IMG/VR virus record: IMGVR_UViG_3300020056_002272
Span: 1 to 64,000 of that record
DNA length: 64,000 nt
Direction: 5' to 3' (one strand)
Source: a virus
A program made the translations under genes and the position numbers. How positions within the stretch are numbered: the stretch's first letter is position 1; every line of letters begins with the position of its first letter. Shown in pieces: positions 54,101-63,600 of the stretch. Under the pieces are notes generated by a model. That model was given only the letters and a program-made list of their open reading frames with translations. It was not told where the DNA came from and did no database searches.

Positions 54101-55343
54101 GAGATTGCAATTCAGGAAATGTTTGCATAAAACTTGTTCCTCTTAAGTAATCAAATTTTTCTATGCTTTGTGTAAAACGTTTTTTATATATTTCAATTTT
54201 ATCAGAAGGAATAGTATAATTTAAAAACTTTTTTATACTGTGCATTTTGTATGCCCAGGCAAAATCGTTCTTTTTATATTGCATACTATCTAAGATATTA
54301 TTTGCTTTTTCAAATAAATCTTTATTTGTTTGTAGTATTCTGGCACTAAATGTAACCGGTTCGCTCCATTGACCTAGCACCAAATGATCGTCGGAATCTA
54401 ATTCATATCTATAGAAATCGTATAACTCTTGCATATGCAATGCATTAAAAACATTATAACATGTTTGTATATTGATTTCAACATTAGCAGATTTCAATCT
54501 ATTATATGTGTGTTTCCATTTATCTTGTTTGAGTCCATACCTGATGTATTCTCCTCTTTCGCCGTGTAAGTCATGGCTGAGGGTAATGATAGCCTTTTTA
54601 CCCCAGTTTGCCAAATATTGTTCAATTACATCTACGCTTTTGTATTTTGATATACTTCCATTAGTATGGCTCCAAATACGAATGGTTTTATTTAACTGAT
54701 TTTTAAGCAATACCTCTAGCAGTTCATGCACAGGTTCTTGCATAAATGGCTCGCCACCGTTTATATGTAGAGTTTGTATAGTATCTTTGTGCTGCAAGAT
54801 GTAGTCAATAATTTTATCATTGTTGTTTTGCCATTCATTTATGACTTTGGTATCTTCTGGCTTGCCATGCAAAATATTATATGCACTTGAATATTTGCTA
54901 GCAATTGTGCTACTTAAATCGGCACTGCATCCCATACATGCAAAATTACATTTGTTGCTATATAAAATATCTAACCATACAGGTTTTTGTGAATGTATAA
55001 AACCGTTTGTGTCTGTATTTAATACAGCATCAGTAATTGTAGGGAGTCCTAGTCTATTGTTATCATATCTTTCGTTAGCAATTTTACCTGTATTAGATTC
55101 TATGCCGGCACAATGCTTACATGCAGAATGAAATGTATTTTTAATTAAATTTTTCCTTATATCTTGTGCTGTATTGCTATTAATTATTTCTTCTAAAGTT
55201 TTGTTTTCATCTAGATTACCAATTGCAGTAGGCGATGCACAACAAACTCGTATTTCATTATACTGACCTATATACACACTAGTAAAAGGCGCTGCACAAA
55301 ATTTGTTTTGACCAATAATTTTCGGGTCTAAGAAGTTGCTCAT
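54093..55343 (-). CDS. Radical SAM protein, type A, possibly leaderless
   Basis: 416 residues. N-terminal twitch-like Cys set C16, C34-C35, C75, C78; radical SAM motif CNFACMGC (C132, C136, C139); GGEP at 196-199. The ATG at 55343 follows a late box AATAAATA (55356-55349) by only 6 bases and no ribosome-binding site is seen, so the transcript may begin at the ATG. It forms a divergent pair with the type B gene at 55370 and a convergent pair with the type B gene at 53021. Confidence 0.85.
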   Translation of the reverse strand: MSNFLDPKIIGQNKFCAAPFTSVYIGQYNEIRVCCASPTAIGNLDENKTLEEIINSNTAQDIRKNLIKNTFHSACKHCAGIESNTGKIANERYDNNRLGLPTITDAVLNTDTNGFIHSQKPVWLDILYSNKCNFACMGCSADLSSTIASKYSSAYNILHGKPEDTKVINEWQNNNDKIIDYILQHKDTIQTLHINGGEPFMQEPVHELLEVLLKNQLNKTIRIWSHTNGSISKYKSVDVIEQYLANWGKKAIITLSHDLHGERGEYIRYGLKQDKWKHTYNRLKSANVEINIQTCYNVFNALHMQELYDFYRYELDSDDHLVLGQWSEPVTFSARILQTNKDLFEKANNILDSMQYKKNDFAWAYKMHSIKKFLNYTIPSDKIEIYKKRFTQSIEKFDYLRGTSFMQTFPELQSLI

Positions 55344-55356
55344 AAATATATTTATT
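55341..55356. promoter_or_regulatory. Overlapping divergent late promoter boxes
   Basis: CATAAATA on plus (55341-55348) abuts AATAAATA on minus (55356-55349), making a near-palindrome. The plus box is 21 bases before ATG 55370; the minus box is 6 bases before ATG 55343. One site can start both radical SAM operons late in infection. Confidence 0.65.
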
Positions 55357-55369
55357 AAATGCGTATATT

Positions 55370-56419
55370 ATGATAAAAAAAGTCGAACTAGAAATAACCA
55401 GTGATTGTAATGCTGCCTGTCCTGGCTGTGCAAGAACACTTAATAAAGATTTACTGAGAATACAAAGTTTTTCGCTGCAAGATTTGCAGAGGATATTTCC
55501 TGCTGACAGTTATGCAGGTGTTGAATTTAAATTTTGCGGAGTTCTCGGTGATCCTATAGTCAATCCAGATTGCCTTGAAATGACTCGTTATTTGGTTGAC
55601 AAAGGCGGATATGTAGAATTTAGCACAAATGGGGGATATAATACAGCCGATTGGTGGCAACAATTAGGAAATATTGCAACACAATACCCAGGCTTATTAC
55701 ATATCCATTTTTGCATAGATGGCCATGCAGAAACCAATCATATATATCGTGTAAATACCAAATGGAATATAATAGAGCGAAACATAGAGGCTTTTTCAAA
55801 GTCGGCTCCTGCCCAACATGCAACATGGATTTATATTATATTTGACCATAACGAGCATGAATTAGAAAATGCAAAAAAACATGCAAACAAATTGCAATTT
55901 CATTTTGCTACTCGCACAGGTATGCGTAACAGTTACCATCAGTGGATTTCGCAGATAGGAAAAAAGAATGACAAAATTACAAAAAAAATTACCACAACCG
56001 GAAATAAAGAACACAGTAAAAAATCCGTAGTAAAAGATCTAGATAAATTCATTCAGCAATATAAAAGCAGTAAAGTTGACAAAATACAAACAGAAAATAT
56101 TATAAATTCTATTGTATGTAAATACATACACGAAGGCGAGATTTTTATTGCTAGCGACCAGACTATGTGGCCTTGTTGTTTTTTATGGGATAGTGCATTT
56201 AAAAACAAAGAAGACATTGTTACTAAATTAAATAATTTCGAACCTAATTGGAATAGTCTAAAGCATTATAGTATTGATGAAATAAGACAGCACCCTTGGT
56301 TTGCCAAACTTTTATCTGCTAGTTGGGATCCTAATCATGAACTGCATTTTACAAGATGTGTAAGGACCTGTGCAAAAAACAAAGCCTATCATAACGAAAT
56401 AAACTACGTAGATAATTAG
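55370..56419 (+). CDS. Radical SAM protein, type B
   Basis: 349 residues, closely similar in plan to the 53021 protein. Radical SAM motif CNAACPGC (C13, C17, C20), CGVLGDP at 56-62 in place of GGEP, a Lys-rich insert at about 198-240, and a SPASM-like tail with C250, C269-C270 (MWPCCF) and C330, C334. First gene of a plus-strand operon that runs past the window end; followed 12 bases later by a type A gene. Substrate unknown. Confidence 0.85.
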   Translation: MIKKVELEITSDCNAACPGCARTLNKDLLRIQSFSLQDLQRIFPADSYAGVEFKFCGVLGDPIVNPDCLEMTRYLVDKGGYVEFSTNGGYNTADWWQQLGNIATQYPGLLHIHFCIDGHAETNHIYRVNTKWNIIERNIEAFSKSAPAQHATWIYIIFDHNEHELENAKKHANKLQFHFATRTGMRNSYHQWISQIGKKNDKITKKITTTGNKEHSKKSVVKDLDKFIQQYKSSKVDKIQTENIINSIVCKYIHEGEIFIASDQTMWPCCFLWDSAFKNKEDIVTKLNNFEPNWNSLKHYSIDEIRQHPWFAKLLSASWDPNHELHFTRCVRTCAKNKAYHNEINYVDN

Positions 56420-56431
56420 GTAAGTAATATT

Positions 56432-57826
56432 ATGAGCAGAGTTAGCGACACATTTTGCATTTTACCCTGGGTGCATTTAAGCACAAGGCCTGATGGAAGT
56501 ATGCGGGTTTGTTGCACAGCAAATGCAAGCAGCGTCGGCCCTACAAACGATAAAGAACATGGTGGACAAGTTGGTATTCTTAAGACTGATGACGGCAAGC
56601 CAAACAATCTTAATGTAACAGATTTTCAAACTGCATGGAATAGCAAGTATATGAAAAATGTGCGCAAGCAAATGATGAATGGCGAAAAGCCTCCTAGTTG
56701 TTTGAAGTGCTACAAAGAAGAAGCAGCAGGCCATAATTCAAAACGCATGTGGGAAACTGCCTATTGGAGCCAGCGCACTGATGTAGACGAGCTTATTGCA
56801 AATACAACAGAGGATGGCGAAGTTCCACCTAATCTGGCATATATAGATTTGCGTTTCGGAACAAAATGTCAACTGGCATGTGTGATGTGTAGTCCACATG
56901 ATAGTTCAGGCTGGATCAAAGACTACAAAAAGATTTTTCCCTCTGTGCAGAATGAAAGTCTAAAAGAGACAATGCAATGGCAAGACAAAGGCAGCACAAA
57001 CGGCAGTAGTTATAATTGGCACAAACAGAACCCTATGTTCTGGAATCAGTTTTATGAGCAGATGCCAAGTATGCAGCAAATTTATTTTGCAGGCGGCGAA
57101 AGCCTAATTATAGAGGAACATTATGAAATACTTGAACATGCAATTAAAATGGGATATGCAAAAGATCTGGAAATTCGATATAACAGTAACGGAGTTGAGT
57201 GGAGAGAAGATTTATTTGATTTATGGAAAGAATTTAAACTTGTAAGGTTTCATTATAGTGTAGATAGCATACACGAGATGAATGACTATATACGTTACCC
57301 AAGTAAATGGAAACGCACAGAAGAAGTATTTCATAAATTAGACAAAGAAACAAGCAATAATGTTGAGATTACCATTGCATGTGCAGTGCAAGCACTGAAC
57401 ATATATTACTTGCCAGATTTTATCAAATGGAAACTAGAACAAAAATTTAGTAAAATAAACATGTGGCCTTTTGGTGCAGGAGGCATAAATTATCATTTTG
57501 TTTACCATCCACCGCACTTAAATGTAAAAGTGTTACCCGAATGGTTCAAAGCAAAAGTGCGTAAAAAGTATGAAGAGTTTTATCCTTGGTGGCAAGAAAA
57601 CTGGGAGTTGGGTATTCCTAGTTGGCACAAAGGCAAAATAACCAAAGAAATGTTTGATGCTGCACCTTATGGTATAAAACGATTAAAAGGTATGTTATCA
57701 TTCATGGAAAGCGAAGACTGGAGTATACGATTGCCTGAAATGAAAGAGTTTTTAGATTTATGTGACAAACAGCGTGGTATAACTTTTGACGAAACTTTTC
57801 CTGAAATGAAGGATATATTCAAATGA
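56432..57826 (+). CDS. Radical SAM protein, type A
   Basis: 464 residues. Twitch-like N-terminus FCILPWVHL with C9, C27-C28 and C90, C93; this CxLPW...CC pattern is a SPASM/twitch hallmark. Radical SAM motif CQLACVMC (C146, C150, C153); the GGEP counterpart is GGES at 221-224. C-terminal part Trp-rich. With the type B gene upstream it forms one of three adjacent A/B pairs. ATGA overlap with the SGNH-like gene that follows. Confidence 0.85.
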   Translation: MSRVSDTFCILPWVHLSTRPDGSMRVCCTANASSVGPTNDKEHGGQVGILKTDDGKPNNLNVTDFQTAWNSKYMKNVRKQMMNGEKPPSCLKCYKEEAAGHNSKRMWETAYWSQRTDVDELIANTTEDGEVPPNLAYIDLRFGTKCQLACVMCSPHDSSGWIKDYKKIFPSVQNESLKETMQWQDKGSTNGSSYNWHKQNPMFWNQFYEQMPSMQQIYFAGGESLIIEEHYEILEHAIKMGYAKDLEIRYNSNGVEWREDLFDLWKEFKLVRFHYSVDSIHEMNDYIRYPSKWKRTEEVFHKLDKETSNNVEITIACAVQALNIYYLPDFIKWKLEQKFSKINMWPFGAGGINYHFVYHPPHLNVKVLPEWFKAKVRKKYEEFYPWWQENWELGIPSWHKGKITKEMFDAAPYGIKRLKGMLSFMESEDWSIRLPEMKEFLDLCDKQRGITFDETFPEMKDIFK

Positions 57827-58440
57827 AAATAGCAATATTTGGTTGTAGTTATACACACGGTGTTCCAGAAATAGATAATGGAATATCTTGGGTAAAAATA
57901 CTCAGCACAAAATATCCAAATATACAATTCGATAATTATGCCTTTATGGGCTCTAGTGTTTTGTTCCAAATTAATTTGTTTAGGCAATTAAAATTTAAAT
58001 ATGATAAAATTATTTTTCAAATAACCACTCCTGGTAGAATCACTTATTGGCTATCGGATAAAAAAGAGTTTTTAAACAATAGGACAATTATTAACAATTA
58101 TTCTTATTTTAATTACAGCTTAGAGGATATACAAGTTGTCACTCCGGCTATTTTAAATCAATTTAAATTATCGTCACCTTTTTGGAAAACAGATAAAGGT
58201 AAAAGACAATATGCACAGCTACATTATGGTAAGCTAAACCATGAATTAATTGATTGCGAACATGAGATTTATCAAGATTATGTCAAAGCAAATACAGATT
58301 TTTGTTTTACCCAAAAAAATATTGTAGAAGAGTGTAACAAAGATTTTAAAAAAGACTGGGCCGGTCATTTTTATACAGATGGACATAAATGGCAGGCTGA
58401 TTGGGTAGAAAGCCATTGCAAAGAAAAGGGCATATTATAA
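57823..58440 (+). CDS. SGNH/GDSL-hydrolase-like protein
   Basis: 205 residues. Block I GCSYTHG (7-13) with the candidate catalytic Ser9, block II-like NYAFMGSS, and block V-like YTDGHKWQADW with Asp186 and His188, fit the SGNH hydrolase/esterase fold. Such proteins remove or transfer acyl groups on glycans or lipids. No signal peptide, so it acts in the cytoplasm. Between a radical SAM and a PP-loop gene, both overlapping it by 1-4 bases. Function in the pathway is inferred only from the neighbourhood. Confidence 0.6.
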   Translation: MKIAIFGCSYTHGVPEIDNGISWVKILSTKYPNIQFDNYAFMGSSVLFQINLFRQLKFKYDKIIFQITTPGRITYWLSDKKEFLNNRTIINNYSYFNYSLEDIQVVTPAILNQFKLSSPFWKTDKGKRQYAQLHYGKLNHELIDCEHEIYQDYVKANTDFCFTQKNIVEECNKDFKKDWAGHFYTDGHKWQADWVESHCKEKGIL

Positions 58441-59291
58441 TGTTTGAGCTTGGAAACGGAATAGATATATCAGCTGTAAAAAGCAAACGCTTTGGCCAAG
58501 TTATGGAGTTCTATAATCGTATAGGATTTTTTGATCGATTTCCCCATTTTACAGTAAATGGATTTCCAATATACTTTGACATTACTAAAAAAAGAATTGG
58601 TATAAATTTAAGTTCGGGAGCAGATAGCACCTTGTTAGCATACTTGCTTTGCGAAGCTATCAAAAAAACAGATTGTGATATAAAAATATTTCCTATTACA
58701 TTTGCACGCCACTGGGAACATAATAAATGGAACGAAGATGCTAAAACAGCAGTGTATGAAGATCTTGCAGAGAGATATCCGCAGATTATACAACCTCAAC
58801 TTTGGACAATGTTGCCAACTGCATATGAGTTTACACCTGTTAGCATGTTAATGTTCAACGATGATTATACAAAACCAAGAGAATTAATTGAAATGGATGC
58901 AAAAATAGAATTGTTTCATTTTATGGAGTATAATACCTGGGCAGCAAGACATTATGAATTAGGAGTAATGTATAATGGTAGTAATGTTGTGCCTGAAGTA
59001 GAACTTTCGTCTATGCCTGTTCATAGAAAACACGAAACTTTGACAGCAGGTGATCAGCTAGAGGTAGTTGCGCCAATTGAAAAGTTTGGTGCAAATTTTG
59101 TGCAGGCAAATCCTTTTGGTTTGATTGAAAAGGATTGGGTTATTGCACATTATGATTATTTCGGTATCACAGATTTATTAGAAAAAACAGTGAGTTGCGA
59201 AGCAACACTTCATGGTTGCGGAGCATGTTTTCATTGTGATGAAAGGGCTTGGGCTATAAAAAATAAAAATAGGATTTTAGATGCATTATGA
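58440..59291 (+). CDS. PP-loop (QueC-like) ATP-dependent enzyme 1
   Basis: 283 residues from ATG 58440, which overlaps the upstream stop (TAATG); earlier in-frame codons are rejected. The PP-loop is INLSSGADS (58-63 SSGADS), the pyrophosphatase motif of enzymes that adenylate a carboxylate. Near the C-terminus C253, C260, C263, C266 form the zinc set typical of QueC (7-cyano-7-deazaguanine synthase). No other deazaguanine gene (FolE, QueD, QueE) is seen, so it may amidate or activate a different acid. Confidence 0.75.
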   Translation: MFELGNGIDISAVKSKRFGQVMEFYNRIGFFDRFPHFTVNGFPIYFDITKKRIGINLSSGADSTLLAYLLCEAIKKTDCDIKIFPITFARHWEHNKWNEDAKTAVYEDLAERYPQIIQPQLWTMLPTAYEFTPVSMLMFNDDYTKPRELIEMDAKIELFHFMEYNTWAARHYELGVMYNGSNVVPEVELSSMPVHRKHETLTAGDQLEVVAPIEKFGANFVQANPFGLIEKDWVIAHYDYFGITDLLEKTVSCEATLHGCGACFHCDERAWAIKNKNRILDAL

Positions 59292-59860
59292 ACTCCAGCA
59301 TTGTAACTGTCAATCTATATAGCGGTAGGAAATTACACGAATATTATAATCCGCATACTTGGGATACTTTCTGGAATACAATTAAACATTTAAAATATGC
59401 TGACAAAGTTCATTTAGTATGTTATATTGGTATTGTGCAATTAATGGAATTATCTGATTTAGTCAAAGCAGTAATAGATTTGGAGTGTGATACAGTGCAG
59501 TTTGTAATATTAGAAAAGGAACAAAATCCTGCATTGTTATATGAAAAATTTGAGTCACATGTCAACGGAGAAATTGCGATTGCAAAAAATATTGTAAAAA
59601 AATTTACAAACAAACGCTATCAAAATTTTAATGAAACAAAATTATTAAACACATATAACAATAATACTTGGGATGATGTTGTAGCACTTAAAAATTTATT
59701 AATAAGTTTAGAAGAATTATTCCAAAATCCTGTAAAAAACAGTGACGAATATTGGAGACAATTCACAGATATGTTAGTAAGCAATTTAGAAACTAAAAAT
59801 ATAAACGATTATGTAGATAGTTATAAACTAGTTGGAGGCGAAATATATTCAAATGTTTGA
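59288..59860 (+). CDS. Hypothetical protein between two PP-loop genes
   Basis: 190 residues, mostly helical with an N-terminal small beta/alpha part (VNLYSGRKLHEYYNPHTWD, LVCYIGIVQLMEL). No recognised family or catalytic motif. ATGA overlap with the upstream PP-loop gene and an 8-base overlap with the downstream one. The arrangement suggests a partner of both, but nothing in the sequence says what it does. Confidence 0.7.
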   Translation: MNSSIVTVNLYSGRKLHEYYNPHTWDTFWNTIKHLKYADKVHLVCYIGIVQLMELSDLVKAVIDLECDTVQFVILEKEQNPALLYEKFESHVNGEIAIAKNIVKKFTNKRYQNFNETKLLNTYNNNTWDDVVALKNLLISLEELFQNPVKNSDEYWRQFTDMLVSNLETKNINDYVDSYKLVGGEIYSNV

Positions 59861-60677
59861 ACAAAACAATAAACTATATGACAAATTGCACAAAGATTTG
59901 ATACGAACAAATATAAATGGATTAGACATAATGTTTGATTCAAAATGGAAGCGTATTGGCGTAAATTTGAGCGGCGGCGCTGATAGTTGTTTGCTTACTT
60001 ATTTGCTCTGTAAAATTATATCGGATAATAATTTAGATACAAAGATTGATGTAATTACATATCAACGATGTTGGGAAACTAGACCATGGCAAGGGTATGT
60101 AAGTTTAGAAGTTTATAATTATCTATGTAATTTATTCCCAAATATATTAGCAAATAGATATACTACTTTTATACCTCCAGAATTGGAACACGGTGCTATT
60201 GGTCCTATAATAAACGGCAGAAGTGTGGACCAAGTAATTGTTGGTAGTTTTAATAAATTTGCATCATGGAATTATAACTTAGATGCAGTTTTTAATGCAA
60301 CTAGTAAAAATCCAGATGATACTCGCAGTGATCGTATGCAAAATAGAGATAAAGATGCAGCAGACGGAAAGCTAATAGACTTGTGGATTTATGCAAATAA
60401 ACTTAATACAGTATTTGCTCATCCTTTTAGATTTGTAAAAAAAGATTGGATTGTAGCTCAGTATCATATTTTTGAGATTTTAGATTTATATAATACAACA
60501 CGCAGTTGTGAAGGAGATATAAATCATAATCATGCAGTATCTGATGTTTGCAAGGATTTTACAGAATATTCAGACGGTATGCATATTCCAATATGTAACG
60601 AATGTTGGTGGTGCGAAGAAAGAACCTGGGCAGAATCGCAAGTTGAAAATGTAATTAAGGAAATATATGAGCTTTGA
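59853..60677 (+). CDS. PP-loop (QueC-like) ATP-dependent enzyme 2
   Basis: 274 residues from ATG 59853; an in-frame TTG at 59832 overlaps the GGAGG ribosome-binding site and is rejected. PP-loop NLSGGADS (40-45 SGGADS); C-terminal Cys set C219, C248, C251, C254 as in QueC-like enzymes but with a longer spacer. Paralogue of the 58440 protein with clear divergence, so the two may act on different or successive substrates. 11-base overlap with the radical SAM gene that follows. Confidence 0.75.
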   Translation: MFEQNNKLYDKLHKDLIRTNINGLDIMFDSKWKRIGVNLSGGADSCLLTYLLCKIISDNNLDTKIDVITYQRCWETRPWQGYVSLEVYNYLCNLFPNILANRYTTFIPPELEHGAIGPIINGRSVDQVIVGSFNKFASWNYNLDAVFNATSKNPDDTRSDRMQNRDKDAADGKLIDLWIYANKLNTVFAHPFRFVKKDWIVAQYHIFEILDLYNTTRSCEGDINHNHAVSDVCKDFTEYSDGMHIPICNECWWCEERTWAESQVENVIKEIYEL

Positions 60678-61842
60678 TACAATAGATTTACTTACCGGAA
60701 AGGTATTTCAAGTAACTTGGGACACAGGCAGACGCTGTAATTATGATTGCAGTTATTGTCCTGCGCATAGGCATGACAATTTTAGTAAACATGCTACACT
60801 TGAAGAACTTAAAAATAATGTTGATTTTCTATTTGAATATGTAGATTTGCATATGAACTATCTAAAGATAAAAAAAGCAAGTTTTGGTTTTACAGGTGGC
60901 GAGCCCACAGTAAATCCAAACTTTATTCCATTCGCACAGTATTTAAAACAGCAGTATGAAGAAAAATATTCAGATAGTTGGTATGCAGGTTTCGCTCTTA
61001 CTACTAATGGCGCAATGAGTGAAAAGATGGGCCAAGCAGTAATGGAAAATTTTGGACATGCTACTGTAAGTTATCATGCCGAAAGCGATAACAAACTGAA
61101 ACAACAGGTTAAGGACCGTATAAAACAATTTTATTTACAAGGTCCATCACACGAATTTACTGTAAGTGTCAATGTAATGTTTCATGCTGCTTACTTTGAC
61201 GAGTGTAAAGAGTTGTGTGATTATTTGCATGAGCTTGGAGTTAGCTACGTTCCTAGAATTATAGGAGAAGAGCCAGATAGTAAAAGTAATTTTGCTCATC
61301 AATATACTGATGAACAATTAGATTACATGAAAAATTATTGGAAATACAAAAATGAAAAGTTAAATGAAACAGCTGAGGAAACAAATATTTTAAGTGCGGC
61401 AGGAAAAAAGACATCAGAAGGTAAAAAACTAGGATTAACAATAGGACGTCCGTGTTGCGGAAGTAGAGAAATGTGTCTTAGCAAAGATGGGGAAAGTAGA
61501 AATGCTACTTTTGTAGACTTTAGAGAATTCAAGGGCTGGAATTGCAGTGTAAACTGGTTCTTCCTACATTTAGAACAACAAACAGATAGCATTTACCATC
61601 ATCAAACCTGTCAAGCTCGGTTTGATAAAACTAGAGGACCTATTGGTAAAATTAGTGAAGGTAAAAAATTAGTAGAAGATTTACGTAAAAAAATGGAATC
61701 CGGAACTTTGCCAACTGTTATTTGTCCGAAACAAACATGCGGTTGTGGACTGTGTGCTCCAAAAAGTTTATACAAAGATAAATTTTTAGAAGTTTTAGGA
61801 AATCATTTAGATTTAGGAGTGTTAGATGATTATAACAGGTAA
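60667..61842 (+). CDS. Radical SAM protein, third type
   Basis: 391 residues. Motif CNYDCSYC (C24, C28, C31) and FTGGEP (77-80). Unlike types A and B the C-terminal part is long and Cys-rich (RPCCGSREMC, WNCSVNW, QTCQARF, VICPKQTCGCGLC), room for two auxiliary clusters. The core resembles radical SAM proteins with SPASM-like tails. Between PP-loop 2 and the SDR-like gene, overlapping both (11 and 17 bases). Substrate unknown. Confidence 0.85.
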   Translation: MSFDTIDLLTGKVFQVTWDTGRRCNYDCSYCPAHRHDNFSKHATLEELKNNVDFLFEYVDLHMNYLKIKKASFGFTGGEPTVNPNFIPFAQYLKQQYEEKYSDSWYAGFALTTNGAMSEKMGQAVMENFGHATVSYHAESDNKLKQQVKDRIKQFYLQGPSHEFTVSVNVMFHAAYFDECKELCDYLHELGVSYVPRIIGEEPDSKSNFAHQYTDEQLDYMKNYWKYKNEKLNETAEETNILSAAGKKTSEGKKLGLTIGRPCCGSREMCLSKDGESRNATFVDFREFKGWNCSVNWFFLHLEQQTDSIYHHQTCQARFDKTRGPIGKISEGKKLVEDLRKKMESGTLPTVICPKQTCGCGLCAPKSLYKDKFLEVLGNHLDLGVLDDYNR

Positions 61843-62380
61843 CAAGACAGAAGGCGTTGCCGGCGCTTTAGCAAAATTATATCCTGATGCTGAATTTTGC
61901 AGTAGACAAAACGGGTTTGATTTCGGACGTAAAGCCGACCAAGAAAGGCTTGCTGACCTTGTGTGTCATCATGATATATTTGTAAATTGTGCTGCTTTGT
62001 TTAAATTTAATCAGACTACGCTTTTAAACATAGTATATCACAAATGTGTGTTAGAAAAGCATAATTGTCACATAATAAATATAGGCAGCACAACGGATCG
62101 TGTTAAAAAAGGTGGCGCATGGTTGTATAATGCTGAAAAGAAAGCATTACAAGATTATTCAAATACATTAGGCTTGACAGGTGTTTGGGCAAGTGGACCA
62201 AAAGTAAGTTACATTAGTTTTGGAACATTGAGTAACAATGCAGAAAAGCATCCTGAGCGAAAATTACTAGATATTGACAAAGCAGCACAATATATAAAAT
62301 GGATAGTTGAACAACCAAAAGATTTAGTAATTAATGAGCTAAGTATAGATCCTATGCAACCGGAGTTTTGGCACAAATGA
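61826..62380 (+). CDS. SDR-like (short-chain dehydrogenase) protein
   Basis: 184 residues, short for the family (about 250). Gly-rich cofactor loop ITGNKTEGVAGALA (3-16), NCA (54-56) in place of NNAG, Ser88 in NIGST, and YNAEK with Tyr101-xxx-Lys105 give the SDR catalytic triad. Thus it is likely an NAD(P)-dependent oxidoreductase. The substrate-binding C-terminal part is shortened. 17-base overlap with the upstream and ATGA overlap with the downstream radical SAM gene. Confidence 0.7.
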   Translation: MIITGNKTEGVAGALAKLYPDAEFCSRQNGFDFGRKADQERLADLVCHHDIFVNCAALFKFNQTTLLNIVYHKCVLEKHNCHIINIGSTTDRVKKGGAWLYNAEKKALQDYSNTLGLTGVWASGPKVSYISFGTLSNNAEKHPERKLLDIDKAAQYIKWIVEQPKDLVINELSIDPMQPEFWHK

Positions 62381-63600
62381 ATGACATAGACAAGGTATAC
62401 TGCCCATTGCCCTTTAGGGCATTAGCATTTAAAGAATTTATAAATGGAAAATTATCAGGTGCTACGCCTTGCTGTATGATGCTTAACACGCTAGATGACG
62501 GATTTGAAGATACAACTAAAAGATTTGAAATACCTAATGTAGAAAATTTAACACCAGATGAAATTTTCAATAGCGAACGTATGAAAGAACTGCGACAAAA
62601 CATACTTAATGGTAAAAGAGATTCGGCCTGTAAGGTATGTTGGCAAGCAGAAGACAGAGGCGTTAAAAGTTATAGAGAATATATGAAGGCCGATGAGGTA
62701 AATTTTGAACCTAAATTACGAGAAATAGATCTAAGTATTAGTAATGTTTGTAATTTAGCATGTAGAATGTGTGCTCCTACAAATAGCAACTTGTTACAAA
62801 AAGATCATAAGTTTTTTAAAGACAATGGTAAGTATGGAGAAATATTAAAAGCAACAAATGGACGTTGGTATACTAGTTTTCCATATGATGGCGCAAAATC
62901 AAAGCAATGGCACTGGATTGTTGAAAATATACAACACTTAGAAACATTAAAAATGTCAGGCGGCGAGCCATTTTACGATAGAAAAGTAATAGATCTTTTA
63001 CAAATGTGTGTTGACAAAGGCTATGCAAAAGATATTTCGCTAGAATTTCACACCAATACTATTTGTTTTGACGATAAAATTATTGGATTATTAAAAGAAT
63101 TTAAAAATAGACACACTTTTAGTATAGACGGAGTTGGAAAAGTATATGAATACATCAGGCATCCAGCAACATTTGAGCAGCTTGATGCAAGTTTACAATT
63201 ATATGTCAAACACATGCCTCAAAAAATGTTGCACATAAATTATGTTGTTTCTATACTTAATGTTTTTAGCACAATTGATTTTTTAGACTACATGGAAAGT
63301 TTAAATGTTGAATATCATGTGTTTTTCAGCGAGGTATTTCCTAATACCAGAGGCACAGGGTTGCGGCATTTAAGTTATGATTTACTTGAGCAAGCACACT
63401 GCCTTGTTTTAGACAATTTTGACAAATATGGCAAAGAAACTATGGTAAGATTAGAACAAGTTGTTAAAAATGCAAAAGAAAAATGCAATACAAACCAATC
63501 TCTGGCATTAAAAGAGGTAAAATTATTTGATGAAAGTCGTAATCAGTCTTATGAAGATTATTTGGATAAAAGAATTTGCGAGTGGTTGAATGGAAAATAA
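62377..63600 (+). CDS. Radical SAM protein, type A
   Basis: 407 residues from ATG 62377 (ATGA overlap with the SDR-like gene); earlier codons TTG GCA CAA are not used. Twitch-like N-terminus CPLPF with C9, C32-C33 and C85, C88; radical SAM motif CNLACRMC (C125, C129, C132); SGGEP (GGEP 195-198). The C-terminus is helical and charged. It forms the third A/B pair with the partial gene that follows. Confidence 0.85.
   Translation: MNDIDKVYCPLPFRALAFKEFINGKLSGATPCCMMLNTLDDGFEDTTKRFEIPNVENLTPDEIFNSERMKELRQNILNGKRDSACKVCWQAEDRGVKSYREYMKADEVNFEPKLREIDLSISNVCNLACRMCAPTNSNLLQKDHKFFKDNGKYGEILKATNGRWYTSFPYDGAKSKQWHWIVENIQHLETLKMSGGEPFYDRKVIDLLQMCVDKGYAKDISLEFHTNTICFDDKIIGLLKEFKNRHTFSIDGVGKVYEYIRHPATFEQLDASLQLYVKHMPQKMLHINYVVSILNVFSTIDFLDYMESLNVEYHVFFSEVFPNTRGTGLRHLSYDLLEQAHCLVLDNFDKYGKETMVRLEQVVKNAKEKCNTNQSLALKEVKLFDESRNQSYEDYLDKRICEWLNGK

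Noticed and set aside
58440-60677. 7-deazaguanine DNA modification pathway
   Set aside because: Only QueC-like proteins are present; the radical SAM proteins have CxxxCxxC with long SPASM/twitch parts and are not QueE-like, and QueD or FolE are not in the window.
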